From NCBI GenBank assembly GCA_963792175.1, contig CAWBVG010000055.1:1-64000 (forward strand): DNA of 64,000 bases. Direction: 5' to 3'. Below the pieces are notes generated by a model, which was given only the letters and a program-made list of their open reading frames with translations, ran no database searches and was not told the DNA's origin. A program made the position numbers and the translations under genes. Origin of the DNA: CAWBVG01 sp963792175. Lineage in GTDB: Bacteria; Acidobacteriota; Vicinamibacteria; Vicinamibacterales; CAVVIG01. Below, in pieces: positions 11,527 through 21,608 of this stretch (position 1 is its first letter; each line of letters opens with the position of its first letter).

Positions 11527-11877
11527 GTTGACGTTGACCTCTGATGTCTGTCGTTGGATGAAGCAGTCAGAGTAGATCGATTTCTCGACTGATTCAACGC
11601 GTTGACTCTACAAGAATGTGCCTCCGGGCTGCGGGCGCGTCCAGCGCAGGCAGCGTCGAATTCCGACATGAGGTGCGTGGACAGGAACACGGTGCGTCGT
11701 TTCGAGGCGCGGGCGGCGATCGCTCGCGTCTATCCGGATTGCATGCCTGGCTATCCGATCGGATAGCGGCGTGCGGTGTCGACCGCAGCCCGCTCGTGGA
11801 GATGCCGCGATTCACTGCGGAATACGTGCTTTGACGTCCGCGCGGCTACGGGTACCGCGATTGCTGAACACGGCCGC
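11527..11877. other. 351-bp divergent gap, possible ABC ATPase remnant
   Basis: This gap lies between katG and a plus-strand secreted-protein gene. It should hold both promoters, but none is clear. On the minus strand at about 11654-11693 a short piece reads RTVFLSTHLMSEFD, which resembles the end of an ABC ATPase (H-loop STH), with nothing convincing on either side. I see no intact gene. Confidence 0.3.
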
Positions 11878-12312
11878 ATGAGATCAGCATCAGCGGTCAT
11901 CACCTCGTTTCTGCTCGCGCTATTCCTGACGACTCCGGCGCACACGCAGGCCGGGTCGAACGAGCGCACCGTGCACGATCTCTTGGCCGGCCAGAAGATG
12001 CTCGTTACCTGGCGCGACGGCGGATCGTTGTACGGCACCTTCTTTACGCTGCAGGTGCATTTCTGCAGCTCGGGACGGTATATGACGTTCGGCGAGAGCC
12101 GCCGCCAGACGGTTCTCGACAACCAGCAGGTCAGCAACCTCGACGATCGGGGCTCGTGGGACGTCGCCACGTTGCAGGGGCAGCTCGTGCTGCGTACCCT
12201 GTCCGACACCGGCCAGGCCAATGCGGTGCCGGTTCGCGTGCTGCCAAACGGAAATATCTGGGTCGGCGAGGGCGTCACCGTGATCCGGCAGGGCGCGGCG
12301 CAGTGTCGGTAG
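11878..12312 (+). CDS. Small secreted hypothetical protein
   Basis: The ATG at 11878 is followed at once by a clear signal peptide (MRSASAVITSFLLALFLTTP, cut after AHTQA), so this start is preferred over the longer open frame from 11776. The mature part of about 120 residues is predicted to be beta-rich, with GSLYGTFFTLQVHFCSSGRY and WVGEGVTVIRQG. It holds two Cys. No family is recognised. It is convergent with the PEP-CTERM gene. Confidence 0.65.
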   Translation: MRSASAVITSFLLALFLTTPAHTQAGSNERTVHDLLAGQKMLVTWRDGGSLYGTFFTLQVHFCSSGRYMTFGESRRQTVLDNQQVSNLDDRGSWDVATLQGQLVLRTLSDTGQANAVPVRVLPNGNIWVGEGVTVIRQGAAQCR

Positions 12313-12355
12313 GCGATCTCTGCGATTCGCCGAGCTTGCGACGGCGCGAGATCGT

Positions 12356-13139
12356 TTACGCGGTCTTGGTCTTGCGGCGGGCGCGGCGGCGTCTGGCGCC
12401 AGCGAGGGCGAGGGCGCTGCCGACCAGGACCATGGAAGCGGGTTCGGGCACGGCGGCAACGGTTCCGGCGCCGAACGAGACATCGTCGATGTTCATCGCA
12501 TCACTGCGCGCAGGGTTCGCGGGCCCCGAAGTCGAAGGGTGCTGAACCCGGAGGTCGACGTCAACCCAAAGAATGACAGCGAATCGAACGCCGGCGGCGC
12601 TGAGCACGCCCGTGTCGCCGTTGGATAGTTCCCACGACCAGGACTCAGCCGCCTCCAGAGTTCCCAGGTTCAATGACAGCGCGGTTTCCAATCCAGGAAG
12701 CGTGATGACGATGTTGTTCGCGACGCGGTCGATTGCTGGGACGACAGCACTGAGTTGTTCGGATAGTAGAAATCGTCACCGATCACGAAGAGAAAGCCGC
12801 CGTTACCGCCTGAATGATCGATCGTAAAGTTCGCGCCCATCAGCGTCACGCCAGGCGGCGTCGGCTCGAACACAAAACCCCCATCGGCCGCCACCCCTTC
12901 GAAATCGACGGTGCTGAAACTGATTCCGCTCGTGCCGCTGCGAAGGCCGCCTCATTGGTATAGGTGATCGTCGCCGCACCGGCGAGCGCGGCGGTTGTGA
13001 GAGTTATGGCGGCTGCGAGCGCCGCGGAAATCGCAAAGGACCGGGCATTCGGATCCCCCAAGCTTCGCCGAGCCTGCGGGCTCAGCCGACACAGTGTCTG
13101 GGGCAGCACGCCTTCTTGCAACCGAAATGTCTGCCGCAA
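12356..13139 (-). CDS. PEP-CTERM sorting-signal protein, several frame breaks
   Basis: The C-terminus holds a full exosortase signal: VPEPASMVLVGSALALAGAR followed by an Arg-rich tail. The protein would be exported, cut and anchored by an exosortase not seen here. The N-terminal export helix is visible in SFAISAALAAAITLTTAALA. The mature part (TITYTNEAAFAAAR, then SFSTVDFEGVAADGGFVFEP, NFTIDHSGGNGGFLFVIGDD, SWSWELSNGDTG) is spread over three frames with breaks near 12940 and 12755 and a compensating pair near 12530-12580. The true start is unclear: ATG 13048 is in another frame. Compensating indels that restore sensible sequence point to base errors rather than decay. Confidence 0.7.
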
Positions 13140-13373
13140 TCGATTTTCCTGGTATTACCAGCAGACTAAAGGCTTCCAACGGACGGCTGAGGTTGACAGA
13201 TGGACGCCGAAGGTTCAGCGCGACGATGTGACGCGACTCGCGCAAAGGGTTTCTGCAAACGTTCTGTGACGATGTTCGGCTGGCACGCCGGTTTGACTGC
13301 GCAAGTAGCGCCTAATCCCGTCCGGATCTCACGCCGATACGAAAAACAGCGTGAGCCATCCTGGGAGGCCGCA

Positions 13374-13974
13374 GTGGGAAGCTTCTTGAGTCGAGTGACG
13401 TCAGCTCTTGCCGTTGTTGCCACAGCCGTATCGGTGCTCTCCGCCGGCGAGAATCCGCAGCAGGCCTTTGCGAAAAACTGGGAAGGCAGAACCGTCGTGC
13501 TCAAGCAGTCGCTGTACACGCTCGTGTACGACGAACGAAGCCGAATCGGCAAGGTGCGGGAAGGCAAGCGCGACGGCCTCACCGTCGTCACGCCATTTGA
13601 AGGCACCTACCTTCAATTCGACGGCCGCCGCGGCCGCGACGATATCAAGGAGACCGAGCCGCAACGTCTCAAGGATGCCGTCGCGACCACCTATATCAGC
13701 GACGCCTTGTTCGAGCTCGAGGCCAGCCGGACCATCGTGCCGATCGTCGTCAACCGGCACGACGCGGGCGTCGAGTGCGTGGTCAGGAAAGTCCAGCTGG
13801 ATCGCTACAGCGTGAGAGCTCCTCCTGGCGTCACCCGGCGGCGTCGACGGCGATCAGGATTCGCTCACGTCGCTCACCGTCAAATGGCCGATCCCGCTCT
13901 CGAAGTCGTTGAGCGAACGCGATTCGATTGAGAATCTGATTCGGCGGTTCGTCGAGATCAAGCAGACCCGCTGA
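13374..13974 (+). CDS. Secreted hypothetical protein, frame broken near end
   Basis: A GTG at 13374 is preceded by GGGAGG five bases upstream. It gives a signal-like N-terminus (LSRVTSALAVVATAVSVLSA) and then a compact charged protein with WEGRTVVLKQSLYTLVYDE and FEGTYLQFDGRRGRDDIKET. Near 13815 one indel moves the sequence to the frame reading ELLLASPGGVDGDQDSLTSL and ending FVEIKQTR at 13974. Without that correction the frame runs on in basic nonsense to 13931. It is probably periplasmic. I do not recognise the family. It converges with the next gene, six bases away. Confidence 0.6.
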
Positions 13975-13980
13975 TGGTCC

Positions 13981-16672
13981 TCATCGATCCGGTCGCCGGA
14001 CGATGCGGGCGCCCTGAAAAATCAGTGGCGCAGGCCCCGAGGGCGACAGTGGCACCGTCGTGAGGGTCAGGGAGTTCACGCCGTCGCGCACGATTCTGGA
14101 CGGCAGCACGACGTCACACGCCGTTCGCTCGCCGAGCTCACACCTCCCAACCATCTCCCCGTTGAGCGACGCGTCGAGGCGCGCCGGCATTCTCGCGAAG
14201 TCGAGCGACAGCTGGTAGCTGTAACCGGCCGCGAGCGGCAGGAGCAGCGTGCCGCGGCCGGCGGCGCGCCGAACGCGGCCGGTCGGGGTGCGTTCCGAAT
14301 CACGCCATCCGCTCCCGAAGTAGGCTTCGGACTCGAAATCGGGTCTGACGGCCGCCCGGTCGCTATCCGCCGCGAACAGCGGTGGCGGGCGATGCGCGCA
14401 AAGCGTGACATTCGATTCCTTGCCGCCGTTCCGGACCCGGGCGCGCGCCTGTGACGGCGGATTGTCGACCGCCATGCGAAACAACGGACGACCGTAGACG
14501 TTGCGCGTCAGCTCGGTGGCGAGCGTGACCATGCCATCCGCACTCACGGTGCGGCTGACCCGACGGGCGACACCCGCTGCCAGCATCTCGTCCACTCCCG
14601 CGTTCGGTCCGATCGACGACGCCGGAAGCTCCGTTTCGATCGTGACCGAGCCAACTTCCGGCACGGTGGCGAGCCAGCTGCCTGTCGAGAGAACCGGCGC
14701 GATGTCGGTCCAGCGATCGGTTGTGATCTCGACGCACGGCGACTCGGCTTTGAACTCGTAGATCGCGGCTTCCGGCTCGACGCGAAGTGCACTGCCAGAC
14801 GGAAATTCAAGCGTTCGCCAGAGTGTGCCGTCGGCGTTGAAGACGGCCAGGGCGAGGCCTTTGCCGACGTCGGCGATCGTGCGACCGCCGAACTCGACCC
14901 GCGCGCCGCTTTTGTCGGCCGTCGCGCTGACTGGACCGGGGAACGGCGGAGCGGCTGTCGCCAGCGTGCCGCGATCGACCGGCAGCCAGAGCTCGTCATC
15001 CGCCTCGCGCACGACACGCACCGAACCAGGAGCCGCCAGCGCGAAGACGGCAAACGGATGGTTCCGCGGCATGGTGGCGGCGGTCTGATGTCGATCGACG
15101 GCAGAGAATTCGAACGGCAGCGCGCTGTACGCGGCCGCCCCGGCGATCACGGTGCCGCGCGGCAGCGATCGCAGCCATTGGGCGAGTGACGGTCCCGCAA
15201 CCGCCGCGCGCTCGAACGACAAGCCCTGCGCACCGAAAAACGTGGCCGCGCGGCCGAACGCGAAGACTCGACGGCCGGCCCGCGACGCCTCGCGCACGAC
15301 GCGGGGGTCGAATGGAATGCGCCCGATCCCACGGCCTGGACCACCTTCCCCCGTGACCTCGTAGTACAGCAGCGCCATGTCGAAGAAATAGTCCTCGGCG
15401 ACGATCGCCGATCGATCCGGCAGTTGCGCGAACAGGCTTCGGAAGAACCGTCCTTCTTCCACCTGGCTGCTCCGATCGAGTTCCGCGTAGTTGGCGTGCA
15501 CATTCAGCACGGGGATTGCGGACATCGCGATCGTGGCAATCGCGGTGACGCCGACGCGGATCGCGCGCGGGGAATCGACGACTCGGCTGGCGGCGTCAGC
15601 GCCGAGCGCGACGAGCGGCCACAGCAGAACCACGATCGGGTTGATGAATCCTTTCAGGTCGCCGGACAGGTTCACGACCATCGCGAGGCTGCCGAGCGCC
15701 GCCCCTGCCACCAGAATCCCAGCGCTGTCCGGCCGCCTGACGATGACGAGCAGGCCGCCGGCCAGGAACAGGACCCCAAGGTGCCGAGATCACGAGCGAT
15801 GACGGACAGCACGACGGGAGCTGCTCGGTGAGGACGGTGCGCGGGCTGAACGCGAATCGCTGTGTGGCAAACCGCTGCGCGGTCACAACCGCGTACAGCT
15901 CGGAGAGCGAGATCGCGCGGCTCTCCAGATGCGGGGCGCCCTGCGACGTTCGCAGGAGGATGAAGCCGTACTGCGAAACACCCAGAATCCCGATGACAAC
16001 GGCGACGAGAATGACCCGCAGGTCTCGAGCAGGTCGGCGTGCCGGCGACACGGTGCAGCCCTAAAGGGCTGCGCGACGTCGTCGTCTTCGCGCGCGCTCG
16101 ACGGTCGGCGATCCCGCCACAGGACGAACACGATCGCGGCGGGAATCAATCCGACGATGGTCAGATGATTGCCCAGACCGAGCCGAAAAGGCGGCGACGG
16201 CGGCAAGAAGGTACGCGCTGCCGCCCCTGGCGCTCCACGTCAGGAGCAGGGCGATGGTGAGCGCCACCATGACGGCCGCGAGGCTGTAGACCTCGGCGAT
16301 CAGCCCATTTCGCCAGAAGCTCGCGCCTGTGGCGAGACCGAGACTCGCACAGACGGCAGCCCAGCGCGCCGCTCCCAGCTGTCGCGCGATTGCGTAGGCG
16401 AGCACACACGCCACGGCCGCCATCACCGCCGAAAAGAGATTCGCCCGATAGGCGATCGTTCGAATCGGCAGCTTGACGAAGAGATGCGAGAGGAGCACGT
16501 ACAGCGGATAGCCGGGCGGGTGAGCGGTGCCGAGGACGTAGCCGAGGAACTGGAATTTCGGCGTGTCCTCGGGCCCGCCGAAGTCCGGCTGCAGCGTCAC
16601 AAGATAGAGGGCCAGGGCCGCGACGCCGATGGCCAGCGCCCACAGAGTCTCGCGCGCGCGGGACGCTCGCAT
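13981..16672 (-). CDS. DUF2723-type multi-TM protein O-mannosyltransferase-like, frame broken
   Basis: The protein begins MRASRARETLWALAIGVAAL. It has the DUF2723/TMEM260 signature YVLGTAHPPGYPLYVLLSHL in the first outside loop, followed by several membrane helices. Frame breaks near 16190, 16060 and 15800 split this part. From 15711 downward it is intact for 576 residues: two or three more helices (GFINPIVVLLWPLVALGADA), then a large outside domain with beta-rich segments. Members are lipid-linked-sugar-dependent transferases of the GT-C fold; the acceptor is unknown. An 18-bp REP-like palindrome lies inside the coding region at 16055-16072. It is the last gene of a likely minus-strand operon and starts 16 bases after the dehydratase stop. 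Confidence 0.75.
16055..16072. repeat. REP-like palindrome GCAGCCCT-AA-AGGGCTGC inside a gene
   Basis: An 8-bp perfect stem with a two-base loop lies inside the DUF2723-like gene. On the coding strand it gives a short peptide reading AQPFRAAPC. A close relative of the stem occurs at 61392-61408 (GCAGCC-CTTCA-GGCTGC). Two copies in one window and the stem-loop form suggest a dispersed REP family. Confidence 0.6.
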
Positions 16673-16688
16673 CACGCCAGGAAGACGC

Positions 16689-18669
16689 TCACGCCCGGCG
16701 ATCGATCGCCGGAAGACCGGCGTTGATGATCTTGATGATCCGGTCGACATCGTAGACGCAGCCCGCCCACGGTCCGCCGCTCGCCGCCTGCAGCGCCGCC
16801 CAGAGCCGCGTGTCGTCCGGCAGATCGGCATGCGCGCGAAGCCCCGGATGGGCGGGACGATCGGCCAGCAGCTGACGAGCCTCTCCGGCATCGAGCTCTC
16901 GTCCGCCGGCCGCAACCAGATTCACGTGTCCCGTCAGATCCCGCCGGTCGACGACGATGTCGATGACGTCGCCGTCCATCACTTTGCCGATCGGCCCGCC
17001 CGCCAGCGCCTCGGGTCCGACATGTCCGATGCAGGCGCCGGTCGACACGCCGGAGAAGCGGCCATCCGTGACGAGCGCGACCGTCTTGCCCCATGGGAGG
17101 TACTTCAGGGCAGACGTGACCTGGTAGGTTTCCTCCATCCCCGTGCCGAGCGGTCCGGCGCCGATCAGCACGATCACGTCGTTGGGCTTGATCGGCGTGG
17201 TCATCGGTGCCTTTGATGGCCGCGATCGCGTCGTGCTCCGACACGAACACCCGTGCCGGTCCGCGATGCCGGTACACGTTGTCGTCGTCCACGACCGCCG
17301 GATCGATCGCCGTCGCCTTGATCAACGAGCCTTCCGGCGCGATGTTGCCTCCCGGGAAGACGACCGTGCTCGCCAGACCGTTCGCGCGCGCGGCGTCGGC
17401 GTCCATGATCACGCGGTTCGGATCGACGCGGTCGGACTCCTGCAGACGCGCGCGCGCCGCTCGCCGCCGATCGCTGGCTTCCCACCAATCGAGCACCGCG
17501 CCGAGCTTTTCGCCGGTGACCGTGAGGACATCCAGATGGAGCAGACCCATCCGTCGCAGGTGGAGCATCACTTCGGGCACGCCGCCCGCCATGAACACCT
17601 GCACCGTCGGATGATTGACCGGGCCGTTCGGCAGGGCGTCCACCAGACGCGGCGTCATCCGGTTGATCCGGCGCCAGTCCTCGACCGTGGGTCGCTCGAG
17701 GCCGGCGGCGTACGCCAGCGCGGGAAGATGCAGCAACAGGTTCGTCGAACCTCCGAACGCGGCGTGGATCAGCATCGCGTTCTCGATCGCGTGCGGAGTC
17801 AGGATCGTCGCGAGCGGAATCCGCTGGTCGACGAGCCCCACCAGCGCCGTGGCCGACCGGCGCGCCATGTCGAGCCAGATCGGCTCGCCGGACGGGCAGA
17901 GCGCGCTGTGCGGCAGGGTCATCCCGAGTGCCTCGGCGATCACCTGAGACGTCGCGGCAGTTCCCAGGAACTGACAGCCGCCTCCGGGCGTGCCGCACGC
18001 ACGGCAGCCCATCGCCGCCGCGTCGTCGAGCGCGATGAGACCGTGCGCGAAGCGCGCGCCAATCGTCTGGACCTTTCCGGCGTCCTCGCCGTCGATCGCC
18101 GGCAGCGTGACGCCGCCGGGGACGACGATGCCGGGCAGGTGACGGCAGCCGGCCAGCGCCAGCATCGTGGCGGGCAGCCCTTTGTCGCACGTCGCGATGC
18201 CGATGACGCCGGCGCGGCGAGGCAGCGATCGAATCAGACGCCGCATCGTGATCGCTGCGTCGTTGCGATACGGCAGGCTGTCGAACATTCCTACGGTGCC
18301 CTGCGTCCGCCCGTCGCACGGATCGCTGCAGGACGCGGCGAACGGCACCACACCCGCATCGCGCAGCGTTTCGGCCGCTGCCCTGACCAGCAGCCCGATC
18401 TCCCAGTGTCCGGTATGGAATCCCAGCGCGACCGGCCGCCCATCGTCGCCGCGCAGGCCGCCCTGCGTGCTGACGATCAGGACCTGCGGTCTGTTCACGT
18501 CGGCAGGGTTCCATCCCATGCCGGCGTCCTGCGTCATGCCGAAGAGGTTGCCGCTCGGCTCCGAGAGCAGCATCTCGGGCGTGATCGGGAGCCGGCCTTC
18601 CGGTCCGCGCGCCTTGGTGCGCGTGGTCGCAAAGTGCTCGGCGGTGCCGACGATGCGTTCGAGGTCCAT
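16689..18669 (-). CDS. D-xylonate dehydratase, YjhG/YagF family, one frame break
   Basis: This IlvD/Edd-family enzyme converts D-xylonate to 2-keto-3-deoxy-D-xylonate in the cytoplasm using an Fe-S cluster. The YjhG/YagF type is recognisable from SCSDPCDGRTQGTVGMFDSL, IGIATCDKGLPATMLALAG and CRACGTPGGGCQFLGTAATS, which also supply the cluster cysteines. A single indel near 17207 separates this from the C-terminal part (GAGPLGTGMEETYQVTSALK, VTDGRFSGVSTGACIGHVGP). Total length, about 660 residues, fits the family. The start codon overlaps the stop of the upstream FAH-family gene (ATGA at 18669), so the two are co-translated. Together they form the middle of a Weimberg-like pentose route. Confidence 0.88.
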
Positions 18670-19487
18670 CAGCGGGCGACTTCGTTTTCGAGGGTCAGAT
18701 CGCCGATCGTGATGCGGACGTGATCGCCGCCTGCCAGCGAAAAGTCGTCCGGAGGCACGATTCCTGTGCCGGTCATGAGAAAGACGCCGTGTGGGAAATC
18801 GAGCTCCTTGCGCAGGTAGTCGACCAACTCCCGCAGCGGACGCTTGATTCGCGAGGTGCGGGTTTCGCCGGCGAAGATGGCGTGGCCGTCCCGCGTGACC
18901 GCGAGCTCGATCGAAAGGTTACTGAGCGTGTCGGCCTCGCAGAGCGATATTCCGGGTCCGAGCGCGCACGCGCCGTCGTAGATCTTGGCCTGAGGCAGAT
19001 AGAGCGGGTTCGCTCCTTCGATGTCCCGCGAGGAGACGTCGTTGCCGGCGCAGAACCCGACAATTTCGCCTCGAGCGTTGATCACCAGCGTCAGCTCCGG
19101 CTCCGGCACGTTCCAGCGGCTGTCGCGACGAATGCGTATCGGCATCGCATGACCCGATACGCGCCAACCCACCGCTTTGAAGAACAGCTCGGGCCTCTCG
19201 GCATCGTAGACGCGCGAATAGAGGTCGCTGACGGTCGACTCCGCTTCTCGCGCTTCGCGGCTTCGCAAATAGGTGACACCTGCCGCCCACACTTCAGTGG
19301 ACGGATCGACGGGTGCGACGAGCGGCCCCGACGCTGTCACGTCTGTTCCGACGATCCCGCGAAGGAAGGACGGAATCGTCGCGTTCGGCAGATCGAGGAG
19401 CCGCCGCAGCTCGAAATCGTCGGGCAACAGCCGGCCGTCCAACGCCCACCGTGAACCGTCCGCGACCTGGTGCCTGGTCAGATACAC
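18669..19487 (-). CDS. FAH-family 2-keto-3-deoxy-sugar-acid dehydratase
   Basis: The 272-residue protein has the fumarylacetoacetase fold: metal-ligand region VPEPELTLVINARGEIVGF, CAGNDVSSRDIEGANPLYLP and QAKIYDGACALGPGI. FAH relatives placed beside xylonate or arabonate dehydratases remove water from 2-keto-3-deoxy-pentonate to give alpha-ketoglutarate semialdehyde (Caulobacter XylX, KdaD). Its position directly upstream of, and overlapping, the xylonate dehydratase gene makes this role likely. It starts at an ATG at 19487, ten bases after the alpha-glucuronidase stop. The frame is intact. A plain fumarylacetoacetate hydrolase is the alternative. Confidence 0.82.
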   Translation of the reverse strand: MYLTRHQVADGSRWALDGRLLPDDFELRRLLDLPNATIPSFLRGIVGTDVTASGPLVAPVDPSTEVWAAGVTYLRSREAREAESTVSDLYSRVYDAERPELFFKAVGWRVSGHAMPIRIRRDSRWNVPEPELTLVINARGEIVGFCAGNDVSSRDIEGANPLYLPQAKIYDGACALGPGISLCEADTLSNLSIELAVTRDGHAIFAGETRTSRIKRPLRELVDYLRKELDFPHGVFLMTGTGIVPPDDFSLAGGDHVRITIGDLTLENEVAR

Positions 19488-19496
19488 GGTGAGATC

Positions 19497-21599
19497 CTAC
19501 CGCCTGGCCTGGAAGTAGCGGACGCACTTGTCGCGCCACGCGGCCGCATCTTGCGTTTGACGATGAAGCTCTGGCGAGCACGGCCTGGTACCGTTCCTCA
19601 TCCACTTTCCCGCGCAGTCGTCGTCCAGCGCGTTTCGAGTGCCTTCGCCTCGTCGGCCCCGCGACTGTACGACTGGACCAGCTCGTCCCACAGCGTCCGT
19701 CCCGACTTCATGCGGTAATCCCAGGGCAGGTGATGAAACCACAAGAGCAGCGCGTCGGGAGTGGTCGCGGGATTGCTCCACAGCTCGCGCAGCGGCGAGC
19801 GGTACTGTTCCACCGCGCCACTGCCGCGGCGCGTGCGATCGTAGCCGATGCCCGACGCGTCGGCGTGGTGATAGTAGGTGGCGGACCAATCCGCCCGGCG
19901 CGGATCCGTGTTCTCGGGCATCGGCGCGTAGTGGTCGCCGCCAATCAGGTGATGGAGCCCGAGCGGCATGGTGTAGTGCACGAATGCCTCGCGCGAGTCG
20001 AGCATCATCGAACGGATGGTCGCCCGCAGCTCGGGCGCGTGGCCCCAGGTCATCGCGATCCATTCGTCCGCGATCGCGCCGGCGCTCAGATCCGGATCCC
20101 AGGCCAGCCGGCCGAAGGCGTACCAGTTGGCCTGCCCGAAATCGTGGCCGGTCCAGTTGGCGTCGCGCCCGGTGTTGGCGACACCGGCAATGCCGGTCCG
20201 TGGCCTTGCTCTCGAGCGTTCCGTCAATCACCTTCGTCACGGTCGAACCGGTGCCCTTGGCGTAGGTGTCGGCGTCCAGGAACTCCTTCCACATCGGCGC
20301 CAGGTAGACGAGATGATTCGACTGGCCGAGGTACTCCTGCGTGATCTGCAACTCCGCCATCAGCGGCGTCTTCGGCATCGCGCCGAACAGCGGATGAAAC
20401 GGCTCGCGCGGCTGGAAGTCGAGCGGTCCGTTCTTGACCTGCGCGAAGACGTTCTCGCGGAACCGTCCGTCGAGCGGCACGAACTCCATGTACGCGCGCT
20501 TGACGCGATCGGGGTCGACCTTTTCGTCGTAGACGAACGCGCGCCACATGACGATGCCGGCGTGCGGCGCCACGGCGTCGGCCAGCACGTTCGCGCCGTC
20601 AGCGTGCGTGCGGCCGTAGTCCTGCGGACCGGGCTGCCCTTCGCTGTTGGCTTTGACGACGAACCCGCCGAAGTCGGGAATGAGCGTGTAGATCTCGTCC
20701 GCCTTTTCCCGCCACCACCGTGCGACCGCGGGGTCGAGCGGATCGTCGGTCGTCAGGCTGCCGAGCATCTTGGGAGCCGCGAAGTTGGCGGCCAGATACA
20801 CGCGGATGCCATAGGGCCGGAAGATGCGAGCGATGGCCGCGGCTTTCTCGAGAAGCGGTGCGGTCAGCGACTGCGGGTTCGCGTTGACGCTGTTGATGAC
20901 GGTGCCGTTGATGCCGATCGACGCGTTGGCGCGCGCGTAGTCCACGAGCCGCCGATCGACGCGATCGGGCCACCACAGCGAGCCGCCGGCGTAGCCGCGC
21001 TCGATGGTGCCGTCGAGATTGTCCCAGTGATTCAGCAGCCGGCGATCGAGCCGTGGACGCTCGACGATGTCGAGGCCTGCAAGCGGCACCCGAGTCTGAA
21101 TCAGTCGAAGAAAATGGAACGTGCCGTACAGCGCCCCCGCCTCGCCCGCCGATGCGATGACCGTGACGGCATGGCCGGCGACGCTCGCCGAGCGAATGAC
21201 ATAGCCCTCGTGACCGGCGCGTGCGAGCGCGTCCGTCCATCCGAGCGCGGCGACCAGCGGCGACGACGACGGTGTGCCGACGATCACCGCGCCGTCGGTT
21301 GACGGGCGGTCCACCCGCGCGGCGTCCACGCCCAGCAGTCCCTGCAATCCGCGCTGCAGTTCGGAAACGATCGTCGCGCCCGTCGGAGATCGGGACTCCA
21401 CCACGATCGCCGTGGCGGATCGCCGGTATGCGGTGCGCTGGGAGTCGGCCAGCGGCACATACCTGAGCCAGAGGTCGTACCCGGTCTCGGCGCGGAGGTT
21501 TACGGTCAGCGCCCCGCGACGGCAGCCACGAAAACACGAAAACACGAAAAAGATCGAGGTTTGGTTTCGTGACTTTCGTAGTTTCGTGGCGGTAGTCAT
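19497..21599 (-). CDS. Alpha-glucuronidase, GH67, frame broken
   Basis: GH67 enzymes remove 4-O-methyl-glucuronic acid from xylo-oligosaccharides. Recognisable pieces in order: ETGYDLWLRYVPLADSQR, LNHWDNLDGTIERGYAGGSL, FGGFVVKANSEGQPGPQDYG, WRAFVYDEKVDPDRVKRAYM, then in a second frame ANWTGHDFGQANWYAFGRLA and HHLIGGDHYAPMPENTDPRR, ending DAAAWRDKCVRYFQARR. Frames change near 20215, 19605 and 19560. The ATG at 21599 would place the first 25-30 residues inside an inverted repeat, so the native start and signal peptide are unclear. It is the first of three linked xylan/xylonate genes. Confidence 0.85.
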   Translation of the reverse strand: MTTATKLRKSRNQTSIFFVFSCFRGCRRGALTVNLRAETGYDLWLRYVPLADSQRTAYRRSATAIVVESRSPTGATIVSELQRGLQGLLGVDAARVDRPSTDGAVIVGTPSSSPLVAALGWTDALARAGHEGYVIRSASVAGHAVTVIASAGEAGALYGTFHFLRLIQTRVPLAGLDIVERPRLDRRLLNHWDNLDGTIERGYAGGSLWWPDRVDRRLVDYARANASIGINGTVINSVNANPQSLTAPLLEKAAAIARIFRPYGIRVYLAANFAAPKMLGSLTTDDPLDPAVARWWREKADEIYTLIPDFGGFVVKANSEGQPGPQDYGRTHADGANVLADAVAPHAGIVMWRAFVYDEKVDPDRVKRAYMEFVPLDGRFRENVFAQVKNGPLDFQPREPFHPLFGAMPKTPLMAELQITQEYLGQSNHLVYLAPMWKEFLDADTYAKGTGSTVTKVIDGTLESKATDRHCRCRQHRARRQLDRPRFRAGQLVRLRPAGLGSGSERRRDRGRMDRDDLGPRARAAGDHPFDDARLARGIRALHHAARAPSPDWRRPLRADAREHGSAPGGLVRHLLSPRRRVGHRLRSHAPRQWRGGTVPLAAARAVEQSRDHSRRAALVVSSPALGLPHEVGTDAVGRAGPVVQSRGRRGEGTRNALDDDCAGKWMRNGTRPCSPELHRQTQDAAAWRDKCVRYFQARR
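21525..21590. repeat. CACGAAA inverted-repeat array
   Basis: Left arm CCACGAAAACACGAAAACACGAAA, right arm TTTCGTGACTTTCGTAGTTTCGTGG, with a short spacer between. Units are seven or eight bases with core ACGAAA. It lies between the stop of the multi-TM gene (21609) and the conserved start of the GH67 protein, so it can form a strong hairpin in the transcript. Confidence 0.75.
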
Positions 21600-21608
21600 A
21601 GGATTGTG

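Noticed and set aside
17143..18723. Long plus-strand frame opposite the xylonate dehydratase gene
   Set aside because: It is a GC-rich antisense shadow of a well-conserved gene, very rich in Arg, with no motif.
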